The notes under the pieces are model-generated. The model did no database searches. It was not told the DNA's origin and worked only from the letters and a program-made list of their open reading frames with translations. A stretch of 63,924 nucleotides of DNA from Ignavibacteria bacterium UBA2333 (GTDB lineage Bacteria > Bacteroidota > Ignavibacteria > Kapaibacteriales > Kapaibacteriaceae): the NCBI GenBank assembly GCA_002344895.1, contig DDUR01000089.1:1-63924 (forward strand), written 5' to 3'. The number at the start of each line of letters is the position of its first letter. Within the stretch, counting starts at the first letter, position 1. Made by a program: the position numbers and the translations under genes. This document shows positions 28,454-38,246 of this stretch, piece after piece.

Positions 28454-29380
28454 TCACGCCAAATGCCGCGAAACAAACCATTCTACGGTCGATGCGATTC
28501 CGTTTTCCACAGGAACCTCTGCGCGCCACGAAGTTGCTCGTTGGAATGCTTCCGATGTGGCAACACTCTCAGAAATGTCCCCAACCTTTGCCGGTCCAAA
28601 CGAAATTGGTGTGTCACATTGCAGGTGTTCGCGCATGATGTCGATGACCGTTAACAATGATGTTCCGCGTCCCGTAGAAATGTTGTATTCCCCTACTGTC
28701 GACGTCTCAACAGCTGCAAGATTCGCTTTTGCTACATCACCTACATGAACATAATCTCGTAATTGTGATCCGTCACCATACACAACAGGGACCGTTCCTG
28801 TTAACCATTTCTCGAGAAAGATGGCTATGACCCCCGCTTCACCAAACGGATTCTGCCGGGGTCCATACACGTTTGTATAGCGTAAACATGTTGTCATAAG
28901 GCCGTGTACGCGCCGATAATAGTCCGCATACAGCTCCATGGATCGTTTTGCCGTTCCATATGGCGATGTTGGTCGAATAGGATGTGACTCAGGCGCAGGC
29001 ACGACGTCCTGCTCACCGTATAATCCTCCACCTGTTGAGGCCAAAACGACCTGTTTTACGTCGGTACGGCGCGATGCTTCGAGTACACGAAGTGATCCAA
29101 GCACATTCTGTTCTGCATCAAACACCGGCTTTTCAACGCTCACACGAAGTTCCATATGAGCTGCCTGATGTGATACGATATCAAACCGCTCTTGGTCGAA
29201 CACTTCGTCGAGAGCTGACGTTGTTATGTCAACGTCGTATACACGAATTCCAGCCGATACGTTGTCGCGTTTGCCTGTCGAAAAGTTGTCGAGAACAACT
29301 ACTTCATATCCTGCTGCGAGAAATTCATCGGCTACATGGGAGCCGATAAACCCGGCTCCTCCCGTGACAGCTACCTTCAT
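28454..29380 (-). CDS. NAD-dependent sugar-nucleotide epimerase (GalE-like)
   Basis: A 308-residue extended short-chain dehydrogenase. NAD binding is shown by TGGAGFIGSH near residue 6, and the catalytic triad by S/T in ASTGG and Tyr/Lys in SPYGTAK near residue 141. The substrate-binding region has RYTNVYGPRQNP and YGDGSQLRDYVHVGD. It probably acts as UDP-glucose or UDP-GlcNAc 4-epimerase for surface polysaccharide, but the substrate cannot be fixed from sequence. It overlaps the purD stop as ATGA. Confidence 0.87.
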   Translation of the reverse strand: MKVAVTGGAGFIGSHVADEFLAAGYEVVVLDNFSTGKRDNVSAGIRVYDVDITTSALDEVFDQERFDIVSHQAAHMELRVSVEKPVFDAEQNVLGSLRVLEASRRTDVKQVVLASTGGGLYGEQDVVPAPESHPIRPTSPYGTAKRSMELYADYYRRVHGLMTTCLRYTNVYGPRQNPFGEAGVIAIFLEKWLTGTVPVVYGDGSQLRDYVHVGDVAKANLAAVETSTVGEYNISTGRGTSLLTVIDIMREHLQCDTPISFGPAKVGDISESVATSEAFQRATSWRAEVPVENGIASTVEWFVSRHLA

Positions 29381-30654
29381 GAATGTGCCCTGGCTGCGAT
29401 GTCTGTACGATACATCTTCGTTGAGTAGGAAATTTTCTCACATGCCGCGTACGAACGTCGTACGGCTTCTTCGAGAGTCGTACCACGAGCCGTTACACCG
29501 AGAACACGTCCACCTGTTGTGATGAGATCGTTGCCCCTTTGCCCCGTTCCAGCAAAAAAAACTGTGACATAGGGGTCTGCTTCTGCGTCATCGATGCCGG
29601 TGATAACGGCACCCTTTTCGTATGCGTCAGGATATCCTTGAGACGCAAGGACTACGTTGCAGGCATAACCCAATGCCACGTTTGAAATTGTTGACTCGTT
29701 TAAACTTCCTCGTGCGGCCGACGCGAATAGTGCGGCAACGTCGGCTTCAAGCACGGCGAGTACAGCCTGCGTCTCGGGATCACCAAAACGGGCATTAAAC
29801 TCAACAACACTCGGACGTCCCTGGTCATCAACCATAATACCACAGTAGAGACATCCAACAAACGGAGTCCCCTCTTCGCGTAAGCCTCGTAACATCGGCT
29901 CAATAACAAGTGCGCGTACGGCATCGAGAACCGACGGCGTAACAAGAGGAGCTGGTGCATATGCGCCCATTCCACCTGTATTTTTCCCTGTGTCACCATC
30001 ACCTACACGTTTATGATCTTGTGCCGGTGCGAGGGTTACATAGTGTGTTCCATCGGTAATGGCAAACACACTTGCTTCCTGTCCAACGAGGAAGCCTTCT
30101 ATCACGACTCCGTCATCACCAAACACGCCTTCATACATGTCGGTTACGGCAGCAACTGCTTCTTCACGTGTTGTGGCAACAACAACACCCTTCCCTGCTG
30201 CCAGCCCGTCATACTTCACAACAACAGGCAGGTCGTGCTGCTTGGCGTACATTAGGGCTTCATCACGCTGAGTAGACGTAAACCTGCGATACGGAGCAGT
30301 TGGCACACCAAATCGTTGCATGGCGTCCTTCGAGAAGCCCTTACTTGACTCTACTTGTGCTGCTGCTTTTGACGGACCGAACACGTCAAATCCACCTGCG
30401 CGGATCTCATCAGCGAGTCCTTCGGCAAGGGGCTGCTCGGGGCCAATCACAACAAGTGAGACGTCGTTGTTCTGACAAAATCGAAGTACATCATCGGCAT
30501 TACCGATGTTCAACGAGACAAGTTCTGCCTCGCGGGCAATTCCGGGATTACCGGGTGCCACCCAGAGTTTTGCGCACGACGGTGATACAACGAGTGCTTT
30601 GGCGAGAGCATGTTCTCTACCACCTGATCCAATCAGAAGGATTCGTTCATTCAT
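29377..30654 (-). CDS. purD: Phosphoribosylamine-glycine ligase
   Basis: A 425-residue ATP-grasp enzyme that joins glycine to phosphoribosylamine, the second step of de novo purine synthesis. Visible are the N-terminal LLIGSGGREHALA, the ATP-grasp segment VVKYDGLAAGKGVVVA near residue 140, and EFNARFGDPETQAVL near residue 285. The length is normal. No other purine genes are adjacent; it is coupled to the epimerase gene by an ATGA overlap. A TAACTTG box at 30666-30660 lies 5 bases before the ATG. Confidence 0.95.
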   Translation of the reverse strand: MNERILLIGSGGREHALAKALVVSPSCAKLWVAPGNPGIAREAELVSLNIGNADDVLRFCQNNDVSLVVIGPEQPLAEGLADEIRAGGFDVFGPSKAAAQVESSKGFSKDAMQRFGVPTAPYRRFTSTQRDEALMYAKQHDLPVVVKYDGLAAGKGVVVATTREEAVAAVTDMYEGVFGDDGVVIEGFLVGQEASVFAITDGTHYVTLAPAQDHKRVGDGDTGKNTGGMGAYAPAPLVTPSVLDAVRALVIEPMLRGLREEGTPFVGCLYCGIMVDDQGRPSVVEFNARFGDPETQAVLAVLEADVAALFASAARGSLNESTISNVALGYACNVVLASQGYPDAYEKGAVITGIDDAEADPYVTVFFAGTGQRGNDLITTGGRVLGVTARGTTLEEAVRRSYAACEKISYSTKMYRTDIAARAHS

Positions 30655-30789
30655 ACCTACAAGTTACGGCGATGAATGGGCACAGTCATCCGGATGCAGT
30701 ACCCATTCAAATTCTGCGGAGCCTTTTTGTGTTGATCTGTGTTTCAGACCTTTGAAGAAGTTCGGAACACTAATAGGACTTGTACTACA

Positions 30790-31392
30790 ATGATCACGTC
30801 TGAACGCTATAAAAACACCCTTGCCATTTCAGCGCCTTCCTGGCAGGATTGGCGTAGTTGGCTTGAAGAACATCACTCGTCGGCGTCAGCCGTCTGGCTC
30901 ATTATCTATCACAAGTCCAGTCGAATACCCAGCGTCTACTACGATGAAGCTGTTGAGCAAGCGTTATGTTTTGGTTGGATTGATAGTGTGCCAAACAAGC
31001 GCGATGAAACAAGTTATTATCTGTACTTCGCACAACGAAAACCAAAAAGCCTTTGGAGTAAGATTAACAAGGACCGGGTAGAAAAACTGATCAAGCTAGG
31101 ACAAATGCATCGGGCAGGACTTGAGTTGGTAACACGTGCAAAGGAGATGGGTACGTGGAATGCGCTTGATACTGTCGATGCTCTCCACATCCCTAACGAA
31201 ATGGCACAATTGTTTCAGAAGAACCCTCTTGCCAAACAACACTTCGAAGCCTTCCCACCGTCCATCCGAAGAGGTATACTCGAATTGATTTTACAGGCAA
31301 AATCAGATGAGACTCGTCTCAATCGAATCATGACAACTGTAACGTTGGCTGAACAGAACATCAGGGCCAATCAGTACACGAAGAAGAAGTAA
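30790..31392 (+). CDS. YdeI/OmdA-family protein
   Basis: A 200-residue protein of the YdeI/OmpD-associated (OmdA) family, with the N-terminal motif WRSWLEEHHSSASAVWLIIYHKSS and the core YDEAVEQALCFGWIDS near residue 55. PRKPKSLWSKIN-like text (QRKPKSLWSKIN) and the C-terminal IRRGILELILQAKSDETRLNRI are also typical. Some relatives are linked to resistance to cationic peptides or bacteriocins, but the biochemical activity is unknown. The ATG at 30790 gives the conserved N-terminus. It is a single gene on the plus strand. Confidence 0.82.
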   Translation: MITSERYKNTLAISAPSWQDWRSWLEEHHSSASAVWLIIYHKSSRIPSVYYDEAVEQALCFGWIDSVPNKRDETSYYLYFAQRKPKSLWSKINKDRVEKLIKLGQMHRAGLELVTRAKEMGTWNALDTVDALHIPNEMAQLFQKNPLAKQHFEAFPPSIRRGILELILQAKSDETRLNRIMTTVTLAEQNIRANQYTKKK

Positions 31393-31526
31393 TCCACGAA
31401 GCTTTCGAATCATATCTCATCAGAGCAGATAACTCTACACATTCGTAGTACAATGTCGTTTCTCCATTGACTCAGCAACAGAATCAACAGAGTGCAGTGG
31501 TATCGTGATGTTTACTTTAATAAATA

Positions 31527-31553
31527 TCCGGACCACATAGAGTGTGGTCCGGA
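31527..31553 (-). terminator. Perfect 11-bp hairpin after cassette 1
   Basis: TCCGGACCACA (31527-31537) and TGTGGTCCGGA (31543-31553) form an 11-bp perfect stem with a 5-base loop, 6 bases past the stop of the minus-strand secreted gene. The following minus-strand bases are A/T-rich (ATATTTATT), so it probably terminates cassette 1. The same sequence recurs near 34875, 38217 and 40835. Confidence 0.6.
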
Positions 31554-31559
31554 GTACGT

Positions 31560-33893
31560 TTACTGTAACAGCTCAGCACACACTGTCCCCTTCTCGTCCA
31601 TGAGGACGAGGAGGAAAGGGCCACTCACAGGACGTTCGTAGGTGAGAATCGGAGCTGCGAAACTCCATGACAATGGTAATTCGCGTCCATCCAGTGTATA
31701 GGCACTGGCAGATATGATGGATGCTGTGGTTGTTACCGTTCCATCGTGTTGTATCAACACACTTGCACAGTCTAACTCAGGTTCTTGCTCATACATCACT
31801 TGTGATGTCAGGCCACCATGTCTCTTTGTAAGACGAATTGTTCCTGCTGCGGCTGAGACAAGGTAAAGCGAGTCATGAATTTGAAACGCCTTCGACGTTA
31901 CAGCCGTTCGCCGAACACTTGACGATAATCGTGGAAGTGACCACGAATCATAGGATGAGTCTACATGCCGTACGTACATCGATGTATTTGTTAGGATCTC
32001 CCAATCACCGTATCGCTGGATTCCCGAAATGTTTCTCAACGATGAGTTGCTGTACACGACAGGAGTAATCTTCTCAACAGTACCCGAAAGATGAATGAGC
32101 ATTCTGACGGTTGTTGATTGATTCCCCTGCTGTAAACTACGGTAACATTCGACAGTATCCTCCCGATAATCAAGGACTTCGACTAAAGAGGATCCTTGTC
32201 GCCAAACGTCTTCTTGTGGATAAACTCGACTGATGATTTCACCGTTGTGATTACCAACGATCAGAACCTGGGACGGTTCGAGAATCTCAGGCGTCGCGGA
32301 AACATAGTAGGCGAGAATTGTAAAACCATGCGTGAACACCCGTGGTTGAATCACACGCAATCGATGACTGCTATCATCTATTGCAAGCCTTTCCCACTGC
32401 CTGCAATCGCGAGAGAAATACCATGCGTACACGGTATCAATCCTGGCGTCACGTATCATTTGATTCCTGACACAAAGTACGTGTATACCTGATTCTGAAC
32501 CAGCATACGCCTCCACGAGGAGAAATGACTCGTTAACCTCATTTGATATTGATATACGTTCAGTTTCCCAGTCGCTGTCCAAGTCACGATACACGATACC
32601 AGACGAGGAGACAAACAGACTTCCTTCATTATTGGGCCAAACATTCTCGTCATCAAACTCATACGCAGCTGTCCACGTTCTACCTGAGTCACGTGACTCA
32701 ACAAGTCGAAGTTGAATCCGTTCATATGGATCACTGAGGTTCGTTGCACGCAGCTGCCGGACCTGTTTTGCCGTGCCAAACAACGTCTTCGTTATGTTCA
32801 CCTTTGAAGCTAGTCGCAGTAGCGAATCCTGAGGGACAAACTCATGAAACGTTGGAAGAATAGTGTCGAGATCCCATGAACGACCGAGATTATCAGTGGT
32901 ATAGATCCAGATCATTGTCGAACCTGATTGTGCGATAAGCCATCCAGAACCATCCGGACGTACGTTCATATCGACAAACATCGCGTCACATCGCAGACCA
33001 CGATGTATTCGAGGCATCGCTGCACCGATCCATGACTCACCACCATTTTCCGACACAAACAGAGAATCAGATTGAACACCTAGAAATGCGCCTAGCTCAC
33101 CACCAACACAGATTACGTTTTGGGCAAATGAACTGGTCAGTAGCCGATAACGATTCTTTGATGACTCCTCAGAAATGATTGTCGGTACGTTCATCAGCAT
33201 TGTCGAATCTGCAATCGTAATACCACCATCATACGATCGAAGAATCCTTGACCGACCAGCTCCAAGAAATGTTGTGTCGCCATTACCGTACGCTATTGTG
33301 CTCCATGAATCTGCGCCACCATTGCGTCTGATACTCCATGATTGACCGTCATCGTCACTTACAAGGATTTGTCCATCGTGCCCATACAACCACCAACGAT
33401 CACCTCGTAAACGGACACTAAAGAATCTACTCCCATTGCCGCGAAACGTCTGACGGAAAGAAAGCGTGTTTGTATGTACTACATACACTCCACCGACATC
33501 ATTCGTGACAATAATGTTGACACCGAGTGCTGCCAAGAGTACAATCCGCTCTGCATCAACTCGAATAGATTTCCATTCTTCACTACCACGTCGATACCAG
33601 ACATATCCATCTTCATCACCCACATAGATCGCAGAACCCTTCGACAACACGCATGATAATGCACTCGTGGTTGGCAACGTGTCAACGGTCCATGTGCGGA
33701 GTATGGAGTTCCATATCAAGAGTCGTCCTTGTGTGCTCGGGAATACAACGGTCCCATTTTCTAGCTCATGTCCCTTACCCCACGGCAGCCCGTATCCCTC
33801 GTCGGAGTGCAGCGTTGCCGACCACTCCGACGTCTGTGCTCCAACAGCACATCGCAACATCACGAGCACGAGTACGATTGTTATGTTTCTCAT
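31560..33893 (-). CDS. Secreted beta-propeller-like protein with type IX C-terminal signal, cassette 1
   Basis: A 777-residue secreted protein of unknown role. A signal peptide (NITIVLVLVMLRCAVGAQ) is followed by repeats with Asp-box/BNR motifs such as SDDDGQSW and SENGGESW, suggesting a sialidase-type beta-propeller fold. The last 50 residues (from AYTLDGRELPLSWSF to the end) look like a short type IX sorting domain. They are nearly identical to those of the 34905-37247 paralog, although the bodies have diverged. Its ATG overlaps the stop of the Cys-rich gene (ATGA), so the two are made together. No catalytic residues can be assigned. Confidence 0.8.
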   Translation of the reverse strand: MRNITIVLVLVMLRCAVGAQTSEWSATLHSDEGYGLPWGKGHELENGTVVFPSTQGRLLIWNSILRTWTVDTLPTTSALSCVLSKGSAIYVGDEDGYVWYRRGSEEWKSIRVDAERIVLLAALGVNIIVTNDVGGVYVVHTNTLSFRQTFRGNGSRFFSVRLRGDRWWLYGHDGQILVSDDDGQSWSIRRNGGADSWSTIAYGNGDTTFLGAGRSRILRSYDGGITIADSTMLMNVPTIISEESSKNRYRLLTSSFAQNVICVGGELGAFLGVQSDSLFVSENGGESWIGAAMPRIHRGLRCDAMFVDMNVRPDGSGWLIAQSGSTMIWIYTTDNLGRSWDLDTILPTFHEFVPQDSLLRLASKVNITKTLFGTAKQVRQLRATNLSDPYERIQLRLVESRDSGRTWTAAYEFDDENVWPNNEGSLFVSSSGIVYRDLDSDWETERISISNEVNESFLLVEAYAGSESGIHVLCVRNQMIRDARIDTVYAWYFSRDCRQWERLAIDDSSHRLRVIQPRVFTHGFTILAYYVSATPEILEPSQVLIVGNHNGEIISRVYPQEDVWRQGSSLVEVLDYREDTVECYRSLQQGNQSTTVRMLIHLSGTVEKITPVVYSNSSLRNISGIQRYGDWEILTNTSMYVRHVDSSYDSWSLPRLSSSVRRTAVTSKAFQIHDSLYLVSAAAGTIRLTKRHGGLTSQVMYEQEPELDCASVLIQHDGTVTTTASIISASAYTLDGRELPLSWSFAAPILTYERPVSGPFLLVLMDEKGTVCAELLQ

Positions 33894-34615
33894 GGTGCAC
33901 ACATATACATTTTACACGATTGATCTTGCGGTGATGACGGACATGCGAACTGTGCTGGCGAAAACGGCGACGAAACAACAACAGGAACACCATTTTGCCA
34001 ACATAGTCGTACGTCAGCAAAACAACAGCCGGCTCCGCAGAATTTCAGCACCATCATGGGATTAACACCTCCCTGAGCATCAATCTGGAGTTGATATAGA
34101 TACCACGGTGTGTTGGGATTGTGCGCAATTGATGTGACTGAACTCCCAACCATCCATTCGACATATACTTTGCGGCAGGCAGAGTATACTCCTACGGAAT
34201 ATGTATATGTGTCCGGGCATTGAACTGCTGGTTGTCGAAGTGCGAACTCTGCCTTTAGGACTTCCATGTGTACTTTGTAAAACAACGCAGTAGGTCCAAA
34301 CACATTTAGATAATCATCCTGGGTAAGACAACCGGGTGGTGACATGGTCCCGCTATTTAGTAACCCTTGTATCTCATTGATCTCAATTCTGTCTCCACAT
34401 ACATACCCGTTTACCTGCACAGAAACACTGCATGCGGGTGAACTTGTTACCTCAACGGTTAAATTCCACGTCCTATACTCCCAAACGCAGTCACTTACGT
34501 TACCCCAATCACATCGAGGTTCCTCCTGCGCCACTACAGGCATAACAGTCAGCCCAAACAAAGCGAATGCAACCAAAACCAAGGATCGAGCAGAAAACGC
34601 GATTCGATTCTTCAT
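33890..34615 (-). CDS. Cys-rich secreted protein, cassette 1
   Basis: A 241-residue exported protein of unknown function. A signal peptide ends near MPVVAQ. The mature part has 14 Cys residues, including CGAGCC near residue 189 and a terminal cluster (FACPSSPQDQSCKMYMCAP), so several disulfides are expected. No type IX sorting domain is visible. It is clearly paralogous to the 37235-37957 gene: all 14 Cys align, as do YVEWxVGS and QNGVPVVVSS. It is also related to the broken gene at 38695-39423. The ATG at 34615 was chosen over an upstream TTG. It is the first gene of a two-gene cassette. Confidence 0.8.
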   Translation of the reverse strand: MKNRIAFSARSLVLVAFALFGLTVMPVVAQEEPRCDWGNVSDCVWEYRTWNLTVEVTSSPACSVSVQVNGYVCGDRIEINEIQGLLNSGTMSPPGCLTQDDYLNVFGPTALFYKVHMEVLKAEFALRQPAVQCPDTYTYSVGVYSACRKVYVEWMVGSSVTSIAHNPNTPWYLYQLQIDAQGGVNPMMVLKFCGAGCCFADVRLCWQNGVPVVVSSPFSPAQFACPSSPQDQSCKMYMCAP

Positions 34616-34627
34616 AACGAGCACCAA

Positions 34628-34898
34628 TCTGAGTGTTACAAAATGTTATGCGTAAAAGATGTCCTTCACATTCCCGAGCGTTTGTTAAGCCCTCACATCA
34701 CTTTTTCCAGATTGATTCTCTTTTCCATCGTACTGACACCGTTTACTTCGAAAACATACATAATCGATATCTCAGATACAACACTTATTGTCTACGTGCT
34801 TACTTCGTGGTACGAGACGAATCACAGTAGCCGAGCCGACACGAAGTCTAGCCTTCTCACCAGCATCTCCATCCGGACCACATAGAGTGTGGTCCAGT
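34628..34898. repeat. Intergenic repeat, copy 1
   Basis: About 270 bases between cassettes 1 and 2 that match 37970-38240 closely, including GCGTAAAAGATGTCC and TTTACTTCGAAAACATAC. It holds the 5' region, and presumably the promoter, of the Cys-rich gene of cassette 1 and the 3' hairpin of cassette 2 (GGACCACA/TGTGGTCC, 34875-34895). It shows no coding character. Confidence 0.8.
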
Positions 34899-34904
34899 GT
34901 ACGT

Positions 34905-37247
34905 TTACTGTAACAACTCAGCACACACTGTCCCCTTCTCGTCCATGAGGACGAGGAGGAAAGGGCCACTCACAGGACGTTCGTAGGTGAGAATCGGAGC
35001 TGCGAAACTCCATGACAATGGTAACTCGCGACCGTCCAGCGTGTACGCGCGGGCAGATGTGATGGACCTGAACCCGGCATAGATACTCTCCTGGTTGATG
35101 ATATGTACGTTGCAGAATACTTCCGCAGACGGAACTCCTGGTGACTGTATCGTTGTCGTTGCATTCGTGGTTTTCCTGAGGATCACCGTACCATCGTGTT
35201 TACCGAAGATGAATGTGTCTCGTCCAATGTTCATCGGACTTGTTGTGCCCAGCGAAACGATCTCGCCACGAACACCTGTCACTCGCGCCCAACTCGACTG
35301 CGAAGAATCACGATGTTTCACGTACACACCTCCTGATGCCACTAGTATTTCGAGTGTATCAAATGTTGATATGCTCGACACATTGAGGATATCTTCAGTT
35401 CCAAACATCACACGTTCATGTATGAAGGAGTTGGATCCCGTGTGTATCCTCCAGACGATCGTTTGAATTCGTGCTCCAACGCGTATGGTCGTATGACAGA
35501 CGATAGTATCACCTCGTACACTATGGATGATTGGCAACGACGTTTGTGCTCGCCACAATGAGTCATTGTTGACAATCGTATCACAGCGCTGACTGTCGTT
35601 TCTCCAAATGAGGATTGACCTCGGACCAATTCGCCCACTGTCAATCTCATACGCAACTGGAATAAAGATTCTTCCATCTGCGATATGCGGTGTGCTTTGG
35701 ATCAATTTTCCTTCAGTATCCTGGATTGGCAGGGTATCCCATACTTCATGGTCGGTTGTAAGAACCCATCGTCGGATGGTATCCGCGTTTCCAGTGGTTC
35801 GCTGAACACGTAAACGAGCAACTCCGAGTTCCTTTCCTGACCCACCATACCATTCAACTTCGATCAGGGAATCATCTATAACAGGTGATGTCAATGTTGA
35901 TTTTAGCCATCCGTCACGTTCGTATTGATACACATTTCCCGATCTTCCAAGAACAAAACTCACATCTGCATTTGTCCAAACGTCGTTCTCATCGAACGAT
36001 GTAGTCTGCATCCAGCGTTCTCCTCTGTCGATCGACCGTTCAAGTATCGGTGCAAGACGTGTCAATGTTCGTTCTACAAATGGACGTCGAAGCCGATAGA
36101 TTTCTTCTGGTGTTCCATAGAGAGAAGATGAAGCAAGGCGAAACCCGATAACAGTAATTGATGTATCGTCCTCAAGAAAATAACCTCGTGTAGGTAAAAT
36201 CGTGTCTAACTGCCACGTCCTACAGTGATCGTTGGTACGAAACATCCAAGCCACGTCACCTCCAGCCATACTCAGACACCATCCACGTCCGTCTGATCCA
36301 ACACGTAGGTCACGCGGATACAATCCGTCAGTAAGCCCCTTGTACGCACGCGGAATTCCAATACCACGCCATGTTTTACCCGCATCGGTTGAATGGAAAA
36401 GTGAATCTGCATCGCGACCAAGTGATCGTGTCAGTTCACCACCGGCAAAAAATCCACCGTCGTACCATTTGACAACCAGAATTCTATGTTGAGTCTTCGT
36501 GGACTTTTCTGAGAATACGACGGGTACATTCATCAACATCGTCGAATCAACGAGGGTTTTTCCTCGGTCAAAGGACCGTATGACGCGTGAGCGACCTGCA
36601 CCAAGTACAACAGTGTCACCTTGGCCACGTGCGATCGAGTACCAGGAGTCTTCTCCTCCTGACCGGAACACGGACCATGTATCTCCGCTGTTGGTAGATC
36701 GCACTATCGTACCAATTCGCCCATAGGCTAACAGCTCATCCCCAAAGTCCTCCACATGAAAGTATTCGTTACCTGGTTCAGAATATCGGACGATGAACCT
36801 CTGATCAAAAGCAGAATATGTACCCAATTCCCCCTCAGAGGTTACGAGGAATGTCTGTCCGCGTATTCTTTGAAGACGGCGGATCTCACCATTTGCAACG
36901 TGTTTACCACTCCACGGTCCACTCCCAAATCGCTGCCAGACTCTCCCCTCACTTGAACCGACAATCACGGTGTCGTCAACCATTATAACTGTTAGAAGGC
37001 TCTCATTCGTTGGAAGAGTATCGACACTCCATGTACGTAATCGCTTATTCCACGTAATGAGCATACCTCGTGAAGATGGGTACAACACCTCGTCTTCGTT
37101 TTTCTCAAAACCCTTACCCCATAAAGCACCAAAACCTTGTTCTGGGCGACTTTCAAGAAGCCAGGACTGGGCTTTCATTAGTGTTGTTGTGCTCACAATA
37201 CAAACAACAACGACAAACAAGCGAAGTAGATACTTCAAGGGCTGCAT
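34905..37247 (-). CDS. Secreted beta-propeller-like protein with type IX C-terminal signal, cassette 2
   Basis: A 780-residue paralog of the 31560-33893 gene with the same architecture. A signal peptide ends near TTTLMKAQ. Asp-box motifs include STNSGDTW and STDAGKTW. Blocks shared with the paralog include GQGDTVVLGAGRSRVIRSFDRG and DSTMLMNVPVVFSE. The last 50 residues are nearly identical in protein and DNA to the paralog. Overall the bodies have diverged substantially. It begins 13 bases inside the end of its Cys-rich partner. Function is unknown; surface or secreted via type IX is inferred. Confidence 0.8.
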   Translation of the reverse strand: MQPLKYLLRLFVVVVCIVSTTTLMKAQSWLLESRPEQGFGALWGKGFEKNEDEVLYPSSRGMLITWNKRLRTWSVDTLPTNESLLTVIMVDDTVIVGSSEGRVWQRFGSGPWSGKHVANGEIRRLQRIRGQTFLVTSEGELGTYSAFDQRFIVRYSEPGNEYFHVEDFGDELLAYGRIGTIVRSTNSGDTWSVFRSGGEDSWYSIARGQGDTVVLGAGRSRVIRSFDRGKTLVDSTMLMNVPVVFSEKSTKTQHRILVVKWYDGGFFAGGELTRSLGRDADSLFHSTDAGKTWRGIGIPRAYKGLTDGLYPRDLRVGSDGRGWCLSMAGGDVAWMFRTNDHCRTWQLDTILPTRGYFLEDDTSITVIGFRLASSSLYGTPEEIYRLRRPFVERTLTRLAPILERSIDRGERWMQTTSFDENDVWTNADVSFVLGRSGNVYQYERDGWLKSTLTSPVIDDSLIEVEWYGGSGKELGVARLRVQRTTGNADTIRRWVLTTDHEVWDTLPIQDTEGKLIQSTPHIADGRIFIPVAYEIDSGRIGPRSILIWRNDSQRCDTIVNNDSLWRAQTSLPIIHSVRGDTIVCHTTIRVGARIQTIVWRIHTGSNSFIHERVMFGTEDILNVSSISTFDTLEILVASGGVYVKHRDSSQSSWARVTGVRGEIVSLGTTSPMNIGRDTFIFGKHDGTVILRKTTNATTTIQSPGVPSAEVFCNVHIINQESIYAGFRSITSARAYTLDGRELPLSWSFAAPILTYERPVSGPFLLVLMDEKGTVCAELLQ

Positions 37248-37957
37248 AGAAACATCTTACACGTTGCATGATTTGGATTTGACGGGCAAGCGTATTCAAC
37301 GGGACTAAATCCGCTTGAGACAACAACTGGTACTCCATTTTGAAGGCAAATTTCGAAACTGGCTTCACAGCAGCCTTGACCACAATGTTTCAAAGTGATT
37401 ACGGGATCCGATCCGCCCTGAAGCAACATAAGATTGTTGTACGTGGACCAAGGTGTATTTGTTGACCATGCGACTGATGTTGTTGTACTCCCGACGGTCC
37501 ATTCGACGTAGGGTTGTCGGCAGGGCGATGGGATCTTGACGTTATATATATACGTTAGTGGACAGACCGTACCAACTCCGTCAGATACAAATACATCCTT
37601 CATGACTTCCACGTAAGCCAGATACCAGAGATTAGCCCATCCAAGAGCAATAATGGCGTCTTGACTTATACAGTTTGTTGGAGTCATATTAGCCGTATCC
37701 ATGGAAAAATGTACGTCACGTATCTCTACCCGTTCTCCACACTGGAGTCCAAATAGCTCAACTCGCGTACTACACGGCGGTGATGCCTGCAACTCAATGT
37801 CGACAACCCAAGACCTTGGTTGCCAACCACAATGTCCGGCACCCTCCCATGGACAAAATGGTTCTTCCTGTGCTACTACAGGCATGGCAGCTAGGCCACA
37901 CACAGCAAATGCTACCACAACCAACGATCGAACTGAGAAAGCATCTCGAGTAATCAT
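37235..37957 (-). CDS. Cys-rich secreted protein, cassette 2
   Basis: A 240-residue exported protein, paralog of the 33890-34615 gene. It has a signal peptide ending MPVVAQ and 14 Cys residues in the same positions, with CGQGCC near residue 188 and the tail YACPSNPNHATCKMFLCSP. The body contains YVEWTVGSTTTSVAW and GVPVVVSSGFSP. The ATG at 37957 is preferred over a TTG 12 bases upstream. It overlaps the following propeller gene by 13 bases. It has no recognised family, and no sorting domain, so it may be periplasmic, released, or carried by its partner (inference). Confidence 0.8.
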   Translation of the reverse strand: MITRDAFSVRSLVVVAFAVCGLAAMPVVAQEEPFCPWEGAGHCGWQPRSWVVDIELQASPPCSTRVELFGLQCGERVEIRDVHFSMDTANMTPTNCISQDAIIALGWANLWYLAYVEVMKDVFVSDGVGTVCPLTYIYNVKIPSPCRQPYVEWTVGSTTTSVAWSTNTPWSTYNNLMLLQGGSDPVITLKHCGQGCCEASFEICLQNGVPVVVSSGFSPVEYACPSNPNHATCKMFLCSP

Positions 37958-37969
37958 AACGAACTCCAA

Positions 37970-38240
37970 TTTGAGTGTTACAAAATGTTATGCGTAAAAG
38001 ATGTCCTTCACATTCCCGAGCGTTTGTTACGCCCTCACGTCACTTTTTCCATATTGATTCACTTTCCCATCGTACTGACACCGTTTACTTCGAAAACATA
38101 CATAATCGATACCTCAGATACAACACTTATGTCCTACGTGCTTACTTCGTGGTACGAGACGATTCACAATCGCCTAGCCGAAACGAAGTCTTGTCTTCTC
38201 ACCAGCATCTCTATCAGGACTACGTAGAGTGTGGTCCAGT
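37970..38240. repeat. Intergenic repeat, copy 2
   Basis: Second copy of the roughly 270-base segment at 34628-34898. It lies between the start of cassette 2 and the remnant of a further copy. The 3' hairpin has decayed to GGACTACG/TGTGGTCC, partly kept by G-U pairs. Confidence 0.8.
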
Positions 38241-38246
38241 GTACGT

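Noticed and set aside
33890..34615. Cys-rich proteins as lanthipeptide or other RiPP precursors
   Set aside because: They are 240 residues with ordinary signal peptides and no modification enzymes nearby; disulfide-rich secreted proteins fit better.
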